NCBI GenBank assembly: GCA_025359065.1
Contig: JANYHM010000059.1
Span: 1-64,000, forward strand
Direction of reading: 5' to 3'
Length of the DNA: 64,000 bases
DNA from: Synechococcales cyanobacterium GL140_1_metabinner_5_sub
GTDB taxonomy: Bacteria; Cyanobacteriota; Cyanobacteriia; Cyanobacteriales; Chamaesiphonaceae
Part shown: positions 17,610 through 27,096 of the stretch, piece after piece
Layout of the letters: each line of letters opens with the position of its first letter
How positions within the stretch are numbered: the stretch's first letter is position 1
The notes under the pieces: generated by a model
Database searches by the model: none
The model's input: the letters and a program-made list of their open reading frames with translations, nothing else
What the model was told of the DNA's origin: nothing
Program-made: the position numbers and the translations under genes

Positions 17610-17950
17610 TCTTCCTCCGTCTTACCAAGTTTTTATTGTTAACAGGCAATCATTATAACTGCTTTATTGAGTTCGCTTCACATTCAGACTGTTAAAATCT
17701 CTGCAATATCCTAAGTTACACTGTGTTTCCAACGCTATACTTGACAAAGCGCACTAGCAAGTTACGTAAGCGTCAAAGCCAGAGCAAAATCTACATCTGG
17801 ACAGTGAATACTAGCTAGCAGCTTCTCGGGACAATAATTTGTGATGCAGACTATTGGCGAATTTCAGCTATTTAGACTTTATAAGGTAATTGCTTATGGG
17901 GCAAAGCTTCTGGGCTTTCACCTCAGCGAGCTGCTTGGCCTTACAATACT
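17610..17950. other. Intergenic stretch, no gene recognised
   Basis: AT-rich sequence between the Wzy-like gene and the inverted repeat at 17951. I found no plausible gene or RNA in it. Confidence 0.35.
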
Positions 17951-18014
17951 CCGGACAGTTTTGAACGCCAACGACAGAATAGGGGTTTCAGATGCCCTCT
18001 GAAAAACTGTCCGG
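17951..18014. repeat. 12-bp inverted repeat downstream of a glycosyltransferase gene
   Basis: CCGGACAGTTTT (17951-17962) and AAAACTGTCCGG (18003-18014), perfect complements separated by 40 bases, 9 bp past the stop of the 18024-18782 gene. It could be a transcription-stopping hairpin or the two ends of a small mobile-element remnant. Confidence 0.55.
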
Positions 18015-18023
18015 ACTGTTGCC

Positions 18024-18782
18024 TTAGATATCCAAGAGATGAAGAAAAGAGAAAGGAATTAATTCGTTTCGAATACCCAAAACCAATGAGAATAAATTGA
18101 GAAACAAATTCAGCCTCCATTTTGTTATTATGTAAATATTCGATGCTTTTAAATTGGAGAGGTTTTGAGTATGTCTTCTATACTGCATGGTTACTTCATC
18201 TAGATGATAGCAGTGACCATATAAATCGCTAACTAACCCAATCCAAGTATCAAAATGAAATGGCAATGGCAAAATCTTATGCTTTAGCTCTTGTCGAAAT
18301 GCAATCGAGCATCCATAGTAAGTACTTTTGACAAAATTCTTTACGATTCTTGAAAATTGATTGCCGTAACCAGTTGTCAGATTTAGGAATCTAGAATTGT
18401 TCACACAATCATTTTCATCAATGATTTCCATATTACTCATAATTGAAGTAATGTTTGCATTGTTGTTAAAAATATCCAGGTATTTTTCAACCTTGTATGA
18501 CAGCCATATATCATCATGATCTGATAGGAAAATAAATTCACCTTCAGCCAAATGAATACATTTACTAAAGTTTTTACTAAATCCCAAGTTTTCATTATTA
18601 ACTAAAACTTTAATTCTTCTATCTTCAAAGGAAGAAATAATATTTATAGTAGAATCACAAGACCTATCATCACATATGATTATCTCGTCATTTTCTGATA
18701 GTTGAGAAAGTATACTGCTTATTTGTTTATAAATATATTTTTCACTATTATAAGTTGTCATACAGACACTAATACGAATCAT
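18024..18782 (-). CDS. Family 2 glycosyltransferase
   Basis: A 252-residue GT-A enzyme. MIRISVCMTTYNSEKYIYKQ is the first strand, IIICDDRSCDST near 34 holds the nucleotide, and FLSDHDDIWL near 85 is the DxD-type metal site followed by the W motif common in Rgp/EpsE-like enzymes. YRRHTQNLSN near residue 203 is also typical. It is somewhat shorter than many relatives (about 300), and the C-terminal part is hydrophobic. Strongly AT-rich, on the same strand as the Wzy-like gene. Confidence 0.85.
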   Translation of the reverse strand: MIRISVCMTTYNSEKYIYKQISSILSQLSENDEIIICDDRSCDSTINIISSFEDRRIKVLVNNENLGFSKNFSKCIHLAEGEFIFLSDHDDIWLSYKVEKYLDIFNNNANITSIMSNMEIIDENDCVNNSRFLNLTTGYGNQFSRIVKNFVKSTYYGCSIAFRQELKHKILPLPFHFDTWIGLVSDLYGHCYHLDEVTMQYRRHTQNLSNLKASNIYIITKWRLNLFLNLFSLVLGIRNELIPFSFLHLLDI

Positions 18783-18909
18783 TTTATATCCTCTAAATAA
18801 TTACAAATTCATTATCATCAAACTTTCACTGATCGATAATTCAATCAAAGTTAAACTACTATAGTATCATTTTGTAGATCTTTGAATTTATCTATCACCC
18901 TCTGACAAA

Positions 18910-20283
18910 TCAGAGTACTCGGAATAATCGGCCATCACCAGGTTCTAATTTTACTATAACTTTTTTAGTAGAACTCAAATCACTGAATAATATCCATTTT
19001 CCAGTTTTGCGATTTAACTCTTGAATCCTTTTGCCTGCAATACTCACTTTTATTTCAGCTCTTTGTGCATTTTTATAACTACGGTTAGAAACTAAAAAGG
19101 TATTTGTATTTCCATTTTCCCCAAATAGACCTAACACAACTTCACTTTTTGACAATACTTTGACCGGTGATTTTTCTGGTATTCTCTCACCGCCAATAGG
19201 TAGCGGATCAGTGTGATAGACACCTTGCGAGGTTAAAGACATTAAAGTAGGACTTAAGTTTTTTATTTCTGCATTGATTTTTGCTATAGTATTGGATAAA
19301 GGCGATGGTTTACCATCAAGATAAAGTCCTTCACGATAGGCCATATCCCTTGGCTCAGTGCTCCAATAGTAGAAATAACTTAGCCCTCTTCCCCCATAAG
19401 CCAACGTCGTATAAACTTGAAATCTCATTTCCTGATCTGTTGGCAATCGCCATGTTTTTGAAAACTTAGCGGCTTGGATAATATTTAAAAAAGGCTTTTT
19501 TGCCTCCCTTGCAACATGAGCAATTAGTGCCATATTTAAAAAATATTCTTTACCCTCTTTTTTTTCAAAGAAATTATAGTGATCATAGCTAATCAAATCC
19601 GGTTTGATGGTATTGACAAATTGTCTCAAATAGGCTAGGTATGCCATAATCTCTTTATCGCCTAAATTTACTCCATGCAAATGGCTAGGATATTTAATGG
19701 TTCCCTGATTAAAGCGAGGTGAAACACCAGTAAGGTCTCTCACAGCAAAATTGGACAGAAGATTAAAGTACATTAGTTTACTAGAATCCTTTTTTTGCAT
19801 GTAAGCCAATAGCTCGATATAATCAGTAAATTTGCTTGCAATTGGTTCATCCGCAATAAAGTAGCCTTCGAGACTAGAGTAACCTTTGACTTTCTCGATC
19901 AATTCATCTAACTTTTTCATTTTCATTGGATCGTGCAGACTCGATGTATTAATCAATTCATCCCCGAGAATGATCTTAAGACCATTTTTTTTAGCAGCTT
20001 TCAATCTTTCTACAACGTCACTAAGTGGATGCCGATTATAATTGACAGGAATTACAGTATATCCTTCTTTGGCTATTTGTGGATAGTGGGAAATACTCGG
20101 CTCCCCCGCATTCCACAGAGTGATTATGAAGTCTTTTTGTTTCCATCCAGAACCACTAGCTTTTTTAGCTAGAGCAGCATCTACGATTTGTGTAAAATCA
20201 CCGTTGATAAATCCTAGATTGGCTGACAAAAGAAAGACAACAGCCATTACTAATATCAACAGAAACTGACGGTATTTATTCAT
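18910..20283 (-). CDS. Secreted TIM-barrel glycoside hydrolase-like protein
   Basis: A 457-residue protein with an N-terminal signal or anchor segment (MNKYRQFLLILVMAVVFLLSANLG). The body reads like a beta/alpha barrel of the GH-A clan: FIITLWNAGEP, YTVIPVNYNR, GLKIILGDE, LEGYFIADEPIAS near residue 143 (a likely acid/base glutamate at the end of a strand), DLISYDHYNFFEK near 230, and GGRGLSYFYYWSTEP near 300 (possible second carboxylate). Residues about 370-457 look like a beta-sandwich tail. It lies among glycan assembly genes, so it may trim or release the polysaccharide in the periplasm or outside, as PslG or PelA do elsewhere. The family assignment is by pattern only. Confidence 0.6.
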   Translation of the reverse strand: MNKYRQFLLILVMAVVFLLSANLGFINGDFTQIVDAALAKKASGSGWKQKDFIITLWNAGEPSISHYPQIAKEGYTVIPVNYNRHPLSDVVERLKAAKKNGLKIILGDELINTSSLHDPMKMKKLDELIEKVKGYSSLEGYFIADEPIASKFTDYIELLAYMQKKDSSKLMYFNLLSNFAVRDLTGVSPRFNQGTIKYPSHLHGVNLGDKEIMAYLAYLRQFVNTIKPDLISYDHYNFFEKKEGKEYFLNMALIAHVAREAKKPFLNIIQAAKFSKTWRLPTDQEMRFQVYTTLAYGGRGLSYFYYWSTEPRDMAYREGLYLDGKPSPLSNTIAKINAEIKNLSPTLMSLTSQGVYHTDPLPIGGERIPEKSPVKVLSKSEVVLGLFGENGNTNTFLVSNRSYKNAQRAEIKVSIAGKRIQELNRKTGKWILFSDLSSTKKVIVKLEPGDGRLFRVL

Positions 20284-20614
20284 AAGTAAAGTCCTCTAAA
20301 TTACAATTATTCAAGTGAGTGAGTATAACTTTTTACAGAGGAAATTCACCTCACCTGATTTCCTATTGGTGCTGTTTTCATTAGCTGGTCAGTCTGATTT
20401 TTATCTTCAGAAACTCCCCCCAAGAGACTGCCTGAAAAGTCAAGCTGATCGCCTGAAATGCTAATTTTACCGTTGAAGATTAAGTGTTAAAGTTCACACT
20501 GTCTCGTTGGTTAACAGACTTCTCAAGGATCCTTTGAGAAAAACAAGCTTACGATACAAGAAAAATATTGTACCACACCATTTTCATTGTAAGTAAACTT
20601 GACAAATAGCAACA
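20284..20614. other. Intergenic stretch with a short palindrome
   Basis: No gene seen. A near-perfect palindrome TCTCAAGGATCCTTTGAGA lies around 20521-20539, downstream of the 20615-21658 gene. It has no T tail on the minus strand, so a terminator call is weak. Confidence 0.35.
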
Positions 20615-21658
20615 TTAAGTATTAACTAAAACTATCTCTTTTAACCAACTTCCGATCGAACACAAATCAATTTTTTCTGAATCAACACAAAAATTGTCCT
20701 TTTTAAAAAACTCCAAATTCAAATCTGAACTAGGCTTTATTCTGTCAATCACCTGTACCTGCCTCTCATCATAAAAAATATACTCTTTGACCTTCTCATT
20801 CGTCGTTACTAACTTTTTTCCTGCCCCCAAAGTCTCCAAGGTTCTCATCGTCAAGCCAGTTTGCCTCGGATGCTGTATATCCAGCACCGCTCGTGAAGCC
20901 CCTACCACCCGCACAATATCAGCAAAACTCATCTTTTCAAAAGAAACTTCCGCTAAGGAAGGAACTACTCCCTTATTCTTTAACTTATTAAACCAATATA
21001 AACTCATACCCTGTATATAAAAATAGAAAAAGCAGCGCAAACCTTTTTCTTCACACCAATCTCTCACCTCACGAGCAATACCGTATCTATCCGAATGTGC
21101 CGTCCCCATAAAGCACAAATCATACTCATCAATACTAGGATTATCTCGCACAGCTTTATAAATGTCCAAATAAAACAACGGCTTAAACTTAAAACCATAA
21201 ACTGCTGCATCACCTTTCTCAAAAGTAAATACCCGATTGCAATAAGGCAAAAAATCTAATGTATGCTTACGATTATTAATAGAATCCCACATGTACATCA
21301 CACAATCAGCTTGCGGCCACCGCAACTTACAGATCTCCAAAAAACTTAACGGTAACGCTTCGGGATTCAACAAAAAAATCACATCAAAATTTTGCTCTAT
21401 ACATCTCTCAGCCACATCATCATAATATTTATTAATAATGTTTTTAGCCAAACTCTTGTGAATTCTAATTAGCCCCTTGGTAATAGAGTTATTATTTGGC
21501 CGATCATCTACGTAAAAAACCTTTGCCCCTAACTCCATCAATTTATCTTTAATTGCTACCTCATAGCCAAAAAAGCTAGGAGATAAAAACAGAACAGACT
21601 TTCCTTCAAAAACTTTATTTTCTAACATAGTCAAATCAACTAAATTCAAACTTAACAT
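20615..21658 (-). CDS. CgeB/GT-B-like glycosyltransferase of the glycan cluster
   Basis: A 347-residue soluble protein. It has the overall arrangement of CgeB-like and capsular biosynthesis proteins: VLFLSPSFFGYEVAIKDKL, FDVIFLLNPEALPL, CVMYMWDSI near 137, FTFEKGDAAVYGFKFKPLFY near 165, LCFMGTAHSDRY near 200 and RQTGLTMRTLETLGAGKKLVTTN near 285, which resembles the donor-binding glutamate loop of GT-B glycosyltransferases. The donor and acceptor are unknown. An internal ATG (21628) is an alternative start. It probably forms a unit with the acetyltransferase just upstream (21 bp gap). Confidence 0.65.
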   Translation of the reverse strand: MLSLNLVDLTMLENKVFEGKSVLFLSPSFFGYEVAIKDKLMELGAKVFYVDDRPNNNSITKGLIRIHKSLAKNIINKYYDDVAERCIEQNFDVIFLLNPEALPLSFLEICKLRWPQADCVMYMWDSINNRKHTLDFLPYCNRVFTFEKGDAAVYGFKFKPLFYLDIYKAVRDNPSIDEYDLCFMGTAHSDRYGIAREVRDWCEEKGLRCFFYFYIQGMSLYWFNKLKNKGVVPSLAEVSFEKMSFADIVRVVGASRAVLDIQHPRQTGLTMRTLETLGAGKKLVTTNEKVKEYIFYDERQVQVIDRIKPSSDLNLEFFKKDNFCVDSEKIDLCSIGSWLKEIVLVNT

Positions 21659-21679
21659 AATCAGGATTAAAACAACAGT

Positions 21680-22234
21680 TCAACTTACATTGTCTAAATA
21701 CTGAATAACCTTTGCAGGAATCCCTGCAGCTATTACATTGTTTGCCAACGACTTAGTAACCACTGCATTAGCTCCGACCGTCACATTATTCCCAATCAAA
21801 ATACCTCCTAGCAACTTTGCTCCAGAACCAATCGTTACATTATCACCCACCAATGGCCTATTTTCAGCACTATAACCAATATCAATAGATTTAGCTCCCA
21901 GAGTCACACCTTGAAAAATTACCGCATTTTTACCAATTGACCAAGCTCCAATTACCGTTCCTACTGTATGCGGCAAATACAAACCACCACCAATCTCACA
22001 ATGTTGAGCAATCTCAATTCCAAACACCACGAAGTTCAGTAAAGAAAACAAATTCGCTAATGGTTTCCAACCACGCTTATAGCAATTATGAGCCAGCCGA
22101 CATAAAAGTACAGGCAAAAAGCGCAAATTTAGTGATTTTCTCACAACTCCGATAATCGTCGTTTTTCTATCTGGCTGGCCAGTATAAAAAAAATGCCGCT
22201 CCAAATCTGCAAGTAAATTTTCTTTCAAAGACAT
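21680..22234 (-). CDS. Hexapeptide-repeat O-acetyltransferase, CysE-like
   Basis: A 184-residue left-handed beta-helix acetyltransferase. Hexapeptide turns are visible from about residue 75 onwards (GIEIAQHCEIGGGLYLPHTVG, VTIGSGAKLLGGILIG, NNVTVGANAVV). CysE-like enzymes of this length in glycan clusters transfer acetyl groups to sugars rather than serine; a true cysE is present at 44614. It is first in the minus-strand run towards 16419, with AT-rich sequence upstream. Confidence 0.8.
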   Translation of the reverse strand: MSLKENLLADLERHFFYTGQPDRKTTIIGVVRKSLNLRFLPVLLCRLAHNCYKRGWKPLANLFSLLNFVVFGIEIAQHCEIGGGLYLPHTVGTVIGAWSIGKNAVIFQGVTLGAKSIDIGYSAENRPLVGDNVTIGSGAKLLGGILIGNNVTVGANAVVTKSLANNVIAAGIPAKVIQYLDNVS

Positions 22235-22532
22235 AAAAATTATACAGTTTCACTTTTTCAGCTTTGTTGGCATAAGCCAGCAATCAACTTCCTAATATTA
22301 TCAGCTTAAAGTGACAATTAGATCTGAAACATTTACTCAAGACACTCACTTGCATACAAGTTGCACTTCAAATTTGAATTGAAGATTACTTTACTGTCAA
22401 CGGCTTTTTCAAAGCCAGATGTTAGAGCCTAATTTTCAAGAGCATTTGAGATGCGCTGACTCTGATAAGCCATATTGGCTTTGTTATAGTAAGATGGTAC
22501 TTGCACTTTTATTTTACGGTGAGTAAACTTTC
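22235..22532. other. Divergent intergenic region, no gene recognised
   Basis: About 300 bp between the acetyltransferase (minus) and the SDR gene (plus). It must contain promoters for both directions; no strong hexamer pair was identified. Confidence 0.3.
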
Positions 22533-23402
22533 ATGAAGATTGTGTTTGCTGGATCTACTTCAGATACAGGAGAAAGAGTTTTAAGTAAACTGGTAGAAAA
22601 GTTTGGCGGTGATGCTATTACTTGTGTTGTTAGAGCATCATCAGAAACAACCAGGGTTGATCAACTAGGAGTCAGCAAAGTGGTTGGTAGCATTACAGAT
22701 GCACAAACGCTGGCATCAGTTCTTAATCCATCCACTATCTATTTAGATATGACTCACCCTAAATATTACCATTTATCACTGGAAGCTGTTATTAACGCTG
22801 GAGTACAAAGAGCTTATTTTGTCACAACTACTGGCATATTTTCTAAATACAATCAGTTCTCGCAAATATATAAAGATAATGAACAAAATATTAGAAACAG
22901 TGGAATAACCTATACAATTCTTCGGCCAAGTATGATTTATGGTTCAGCAAGAGATAAGAACATGCACAAGCTAGTAAAGTTTCTAAATCGTTTTCCAGCA
23001 TTCCCGTTATTTGGCGGTGACAGCCTGATGCAACCTGTACATGTCGATGATTTAGCTGATGGAATAGCAAAGTCTATCAATAACACAATCACGGAAAACA
23101 AAGAGTATAATCTAGCTGGATCAGAACCTATCACTTATAGAGACATAGTTGAAACAGTAGAAAACAATCTCAAGAAAAACATTTTAAAAATAGAAATCCC
23201 TAACAAATTAGCTGTTGGCTTAGCTAAATACTTACAGCATATTCCTGGTTTTCCTGTAACAGAAGAGCAAGTTCTGAGATTGCATGAAAATAAAGTTTTC
23301 GACATATCCAAAGCAGTAGAGGAACTTTGTTATAAACCTCGAAGTTTTAAAGATGGAATTGAACTAGAGATGGAAGAAATGAGAAAGCAAGGTTTAATTT
23401 GA
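22533..23402 (+). CDS. NmrA/SDR-type NAD(P)-binding protein
   Basis: A 289-residue atypical short-chain dehydrogenase. The N-terminus MKIVFAGSTSDTGERVLSKL is a Rossmann loop close to TGxxGxxG; VTTTGIFSKYN and TILRPSMIYGSARDKN near 130, and PVHVDDLADGIAKS near 170 place it with NmrA/complex I-type NAD(P)-binding proteins. The canonical catalytic YxxxK is not obvious. Its substrate is unknown; position among sugar genes suggests a nucleotide-sugar or lipid-sugar step. Low GC and no CGATCG words, like its left neighbours. Confidence 0.7.
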   Translation: MKIVFAGSTSDTGERVLSKLVEKFGGDAITCVVRASSETTRVDQLGVSKVVGSITDAQTLASVLNPSTIYLDMTHPKYYHLSLEAVINAGVQRAYFVTTTGIFSKYNQFSQIYKDNEQNIRNSGITYTILRPSMIYGSARDKNMHKLVKFLNRFPAFPLFGGDSLMQPVHVDDLADGIAKSINNTITENKEYNLAGSEPITYRDIVETVENNLKKNILKIEIPNKLAVGLAKYLQHIPGFPVTEEQVLRLHENKVFDISKAVEELCYKPRSFKDGIELEMEEMRKQGLI

Positions 23403-23807
23403 TTTGCATTTACCAAAAATTAGTAATTTTCTTATCTCACTGATACCAACACTAGACAGTTTACCCGATGAGTGAATGTATTATCGGGTACAACTTCAAG
23501 CAAAAGTGGAAGAAATCTTGATGAATTTGACTCCTGAAATCATTGATTATGTTATGGGCTATCCCTTCATTCTCAATGCTCTATCTGTCTCAAATTGGTA
23601 TCATCTCTGGCTGTTGCCATGGCATTGATCTCATAGCCGCAGCCAATCTATGTTCACCACTCTCTAATATAGCGGTTCCGCCTTGGATGAAACGTTTTTA
23701 CATGGCTGTAAGTCTTGCTGAGTAACGATCAGTTGCACCACACTCAAGTCGGAATTGCTATATTAGCCAGTAAATTACACCTGATGACCAGGAGTTAACA
23801 GATGCCA
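23403..23807. other. Intergenic stretch with a mobile-element remnant
   Basis: No convincing gene. Short frames at 23521-23628 and 23543-23725 are not recognisable. The stretch contains the inverted repeat listed at 23664-23766. Confidence 0.35.
23664..23766. repeat. 17-bp imperfect inverted repeat, possible MITE or IS remnant
   Basis: CTAATATAGCGGTTCCG (23664-23680) and CGGAATTGCTATATTAG (23750-23766) are complementary at 15 of 17 positions and enclose 69 bp. Ends containing TATAGC next to TA are common in small cyanobacterial elements related to Tc1/IS630-type transposons; the link is inferred. Confidence 0.5.
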
Positions 23808-24923
23808 TCATAGGTTTCGCTTCTTCAACTCCGCAGCCGCGATCGCCGACTTATCTTCAAACACGTCCTGCGACTTAGCCCAATCCACAAATGCCTGCAA
23901 ACCCGCATCTAAAGACGTAGCCTGCCAACCAGCACAAGCTTGCTGCAAAGCCGTCAAATCTGCCCAATTGTGCCGAATATCTCCAACCCGGCTAGCTCCA
24001 GTCACCGTAATAGAGCTATCACTATCCCACAGACGCTTCAGCAAGTTAGCCAAATCAATCACCTTCGTCGCTACCCCACTCCCCACATTCAAAATCACCG
24101 AACCACGTTCAATCGCTGCTGCCCGCAAACAAGCATCTACCACATCTCCCACATACACAAAATCTCTAGTCTCCTCCCCATCCTCATAAATATTCACCGG
24201 CAAATTCTGGCGCATCTGATTACTAAAAATTGAAATAATGCCAGTATAAGGATTACTCAGAGACTGCCCAGGTCCAAACACATTCTGAAACCGCAGCGAG
24301 ATCGTACTAATGCCCAAAGCCTTGCCCATCGTAATCGACATCTGCTCCTGAGCCAACTTACTACAAGCATATAGCGAAGCTGGCTGCGGCACACTCGCCT
24401 CCATCGTCGCCACCGGCACAGCCTCAGCTCCACAACTTGGACAATGCAAATCCCATAAATGCTGGTCTAACTGCGCTTTAGTTCGTGGTTCGGGTACTAC
24501 CAAGCCACATTTAGCACTACATTTGTAGGCTCCTTCTCCATAGATAGACCGAGAAGAGGCAATCACCACTTTCTTTACCTGATGCTGTTCATTGGCTAAC
24601 ACGTCCCACAGTAAGCCAGTACCACCCACATTAATATCTGTATAGTAAGCCACCCGATACATTGACTGCCCTGTGCCAGTTTGTGCGGCAAAATGATAAA
24701 TGGTATCGACACCTTCGATCGACTCTAACCACATTGCTCGATCGCTTACATTCCCAACAATCAACTCCACAGAACCATCTGCCAGCTCGGCAAAATCTGG
24801 CTGCTGCCCATGAATCTGCGGATCTAACACATCTAGCCATTTTACCTGCCGACCCTGAGCCACTAATTCTTTGGTTAGCTTACGCCCAATGAATCCAGCC
24901 CCACCAGTAATTAGTACTTTCAT
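23808..24923 (-). CDS. Nucleotide-sugar epimerase, dTDP-L-rhamnose 4-epimerase-like
   Basis: A 371-residue extended SDR. Cofactor loop GGAGFIGRKLTKEL; catalytic S and YxxxK in IASSRSIYGEGAY and ASLYACSKLAQEQ; then SLRFQNVFGPGQSLSNPYTG. Between the serine and tyrosine there is an insertion with two cysteine pairs (KCSAKC near residue 138 and CPSC near 163), likely a zinc ribbon. This insertion is characteristic of the TllE type, which converts dTDP-L-rhamnose to dTDP-6-deoxy-L-talose. The ATG at 24923 was preferred over a GTG two codons upstream. dTDP-sugar genes follow on the other strand. Confidence 0.75.
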   Translation of the reverse strand: MKVLITGGAGFIGRKLTKELVAQGRQVKWLDVLDPQIHGQQPDFAELADGSVELIVGNVSDRAMWLESIEGVDTIYHFAAQTGTGQSMYRVAYYTDINVGGTGLLWDVLANEQHQVKKVVIASSRSIYGEGAYKCSAKCGLVVPEPRTKAQLDQHLWDLHCPSCGAEAVPVATMEASVPQPASLYACSKLAQEQMSITMGKALGISTISLRFQNVFGPGQSLSNPYTGIISIFSNQMRQNLPVNIYEDGEETRDFVYVGDVVDACLRAAAIERGSVILNVGSGVATKVIDLANLLKRLWDSDSSITVTGASRVGDIRHNWADLTALQQACAGWQATSLDAGLQAFVDWAKSQDVFEDKSAIAAAELKKRNL

Positions 24924-25153
24924 TGCCACTCTGTTGCTTATAAGTTCAGGTCAAACATGTAGAAGCATACCATCAGTAAAGGTCTAAGCATGACATCATG
25001 GTCGGGCAAGCTTAAAAACATCAATAGGATAAAACTCTGGAAACTGAAGCTAGTAAGCCAAAAGTCTAAAGTGAAGCTACTCAGAACAGTTCCAGATCCA
25101 CAAATCCACATAAGTGATAGTCTGAGAATGTTTTAAACCGACCCAAGTCTTCT

Positions 25154-26215
25154 ATGCAAAACATCCTCGTTACTGGTGGCGCAGGCTTCATTGGTGGCAA
25201 CTACGTTCATCTGCAACGGCCTAACCCCAACCGCACAATCATCAACCTCGACAAACTCACCTATGCTGGCAACCTGGCAACCTTAGAGCAGTGCATCAAT
25301 GAACCCCGGCATGTTTTTGTGGAAGGTGATATTGGTGACAGCAAACTAGTCAGTGAATTACTGCAAAAATATCGTCCCCAAGCTATCCTGAACTTTGCTG
25401 CCGAAACTCATGTGGATAGGTCGATCGACAGCCCAGCCAGCTTTATTGAAACCAACATCCAAGGCACCTTTAACCTCTTAGAAGCTACCCGCAGTTATTG
25501 GAAAGAACTAGATATTCCAGCCAAAGCCGCGTTCCGCTTTTTACACGTCTCCACAGACGAAGTATTCGGCTCTCTCAGTGCCACCGACCCAGCCTTCACC
25601 GAAACTACCCCCTACTCTCCTAACAGCCCTTACTCCGCGTCCAAAGCCGCATCGGATCACTTAGTTCGCGCTTATTTTCACACTTACGGCCTGCCCACCC
25701 TAATTACTAACTGCTCTAATAATTACGGTCCCTACCAGTTCCCAGAGAAACTGATTCCCTTGACCATTTTAAATGCTCTGAGTGGTAAACCTTTACCAAT
25801 TTATGGCGATGGTCAAAACGTCCGAGACTGGCTGTATGTGACCGATCACTGTCGGGCGATCGACTGCGTGCTAGAGCGGGGCAGACTGGGTGAAACCTAC
25901 AATGTGGGTGGTAACGCCGAGCGCAACAACCTGTGGTTAGTCAAGCAACTTTGCAGCATTTTAGATGAGCTGTTACCCATTTCCCCCAACTGTCCCCACG
26001 AAAAATTAATCACTTTTGTGCAAGACCGGCCAGGGCATGATCGTCGATATGCAATCGATTGCACTAAGCTCAGCACTGAACTGGGCTGGCAGCCCCAAGA
26101 AAACATCACATCAGGACTACGTCAAACCGTTCAATGGTATTTGGATAATCGCCAATGGTGTGAAACTGTTACTTCCAACAAATATCAACAGCAGCGCCTG
26201 GGAGTAACAGTATGA
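25154..26215 (+). CDS. rfbB: dTDP-glucose 4,6-dehydratase
   Basis: A 353-residue extended SDR that forms dTDP-4-keto-6-deoxyglucose. Features: [11 protein letters not shown] cofactor loop, [39 protein letters not shown] with the catalytic Asp/Glu pair, and [15 protein letters not shown] with YxxxK. The segment between the glycine loop and the second strand is a few residues shorter than usual. It overlaps rfbA by 4 bp and so is coupled to it. Confidence 0.95.
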   Translation: MQNILVTGGAGFIGGNYVHLQRPNPNRTIINLDKLTYAGNLATLEQCINEPRHVFVEGDIGDSKLVSELLQKYRPQAILNFAAETHVDRSIDSPASFIETNIQGTFNLLEATRSYWKELDIPAKAAFRFLHVSTDEVFGSLSATDPAFTETTPYSPNSPYSASKAASDHLVRAYFHTYGLPTLITNCSNNYGPYQFPEKLIPLTILNALSGKPLPIYGDGQNVRDWLYVTDHCRAIDCVLERGRLGETYNVGGNAERNNLWLVKQLCSILDELLPISPNCPHEKLITFVQDRPGHDRRYAIDCTKLSTELGWQPQENITSGLRQTVQWYLDNRQWCETVTSNKYQQQRLGVTV

Positions 26216-27096
26216 AGGGCATCATCCTCGCTGGTGGTTCGGGCACTCGGTTGTATCCAGTCACCAAGGCTATTTCTAAGCAGCTCATGCCGGTTTATGA
26301 CAAGCCGATGATTTACTACCCTCTTTCGACCCTAATGCTGTCGGGAATTCGGGAGATTTTGATCATCACCACCCCCCACGATCGACCATTATTTGAGCAG
26401 TTGCTAGGCGATGGCAACCAGATTGGCATTGATCTTCAGTATGCCGAACAGCCCAGCCCTGATGGACTAGCCCAAGCTTTTATTATTGGCAAAGATTTTA
26501 TTGGTTCTGACACAGTGGCACTAATTTTGGGGGACAACATTTTTTATGGCGACTACCTGAGTACTCGGGTGCAACGAGCTGCTGTGAGTCAGCGAGGAGC
26601 TACGGTATTTGGCTATTATGTTAGCGATCCAGAACGCTATGGGGTCGTGGAGTTCGATAAGAGTGGTCAGGCGATCTCGATCGAAGAAAAGCCCACTAAA
26701 CCAAAATCTAACTACGCAGTGACTGGATTGTATTTTTACGATAACCAGGTGGTAGATATTGCCCACAATATCAAGCCCTCGGCAAGGGGCGAACTAGAAA
26801 TCACCACTGTCAACCAAATCTACCTCGAACGCGGCCAGCTCCAAGTAGAGCGTCTCAGTCGCGGTGTGGCTTGGCTAGATACTGGCACTCATCAAAGCTT
26901 GCTACAAGCAGCTACCTTTGTGGAAACTATCGAACAGCGCCAAGGCTTAAAAATAGCCTGCATTGAAGAAGTAGCTTACCGCATGGGCTACATCAGCAGC
27001 GAAGAAACCATAGCGATCGGTCAGACGATGGCCAAAAACTCTTATGGTCAATACTTAATGACAATTGCCAACGAACCTTTTGAACTTAAAAAATAA
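26212..27096 (+). CDS. rfbA: Glucose-1-phosphate thymidylyltransferase
   Basis: A 294-residue nucleotidyltransferase making dTDP-glucose from dTTP and glucose-1-phosphate. [17 protein letters not shown] is the nucleotide-binding signature; [26 protein letters not shown] with the metal aspartate, [20 protein letters not shown] and [11 protein letters not shown] are all present. ATGA overlap with rfbB and TAATG junction with rfbC show a compact operon. Confidence 0.97.
   Translation: MKGIILAGGSGTRLYPVTKAISKQLMPVYDKPMIYYPLSTLMLSGIREILIITTPHDRPLFEQLLGDGNQIGIDLQYAEQPSPDGLAQAFIIGKDFIGSDTVALILGDNIFYGDYLSTRVQRAAVSQRGATVFGYYVSDPERYGVVEFDKSGQAISIEEKPTKPKSNYAVTGLYFYDNQVVDIAHNIKPSARGELEITTVNQIYLERGQLQVERLSRGVAWLDTGTHQSLLQAATFVETIEQRQGLKIACIEEVAYRMGYISSEETIAIGQTMAKNSYGQYLMTIANEPFELKK

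Noticed and set aside
22533-23402. Reading the SDR gene as the missing rfbD
   Set aside because: It lacks the RfbD catalytic YxxxK context and resembles NmrA-type proteins instead.
23543-23725. 60-residue frame between the SDR and the epimerase
   Set aside because: No recognisable features, and it crosses the left arm of the inverted repeat.
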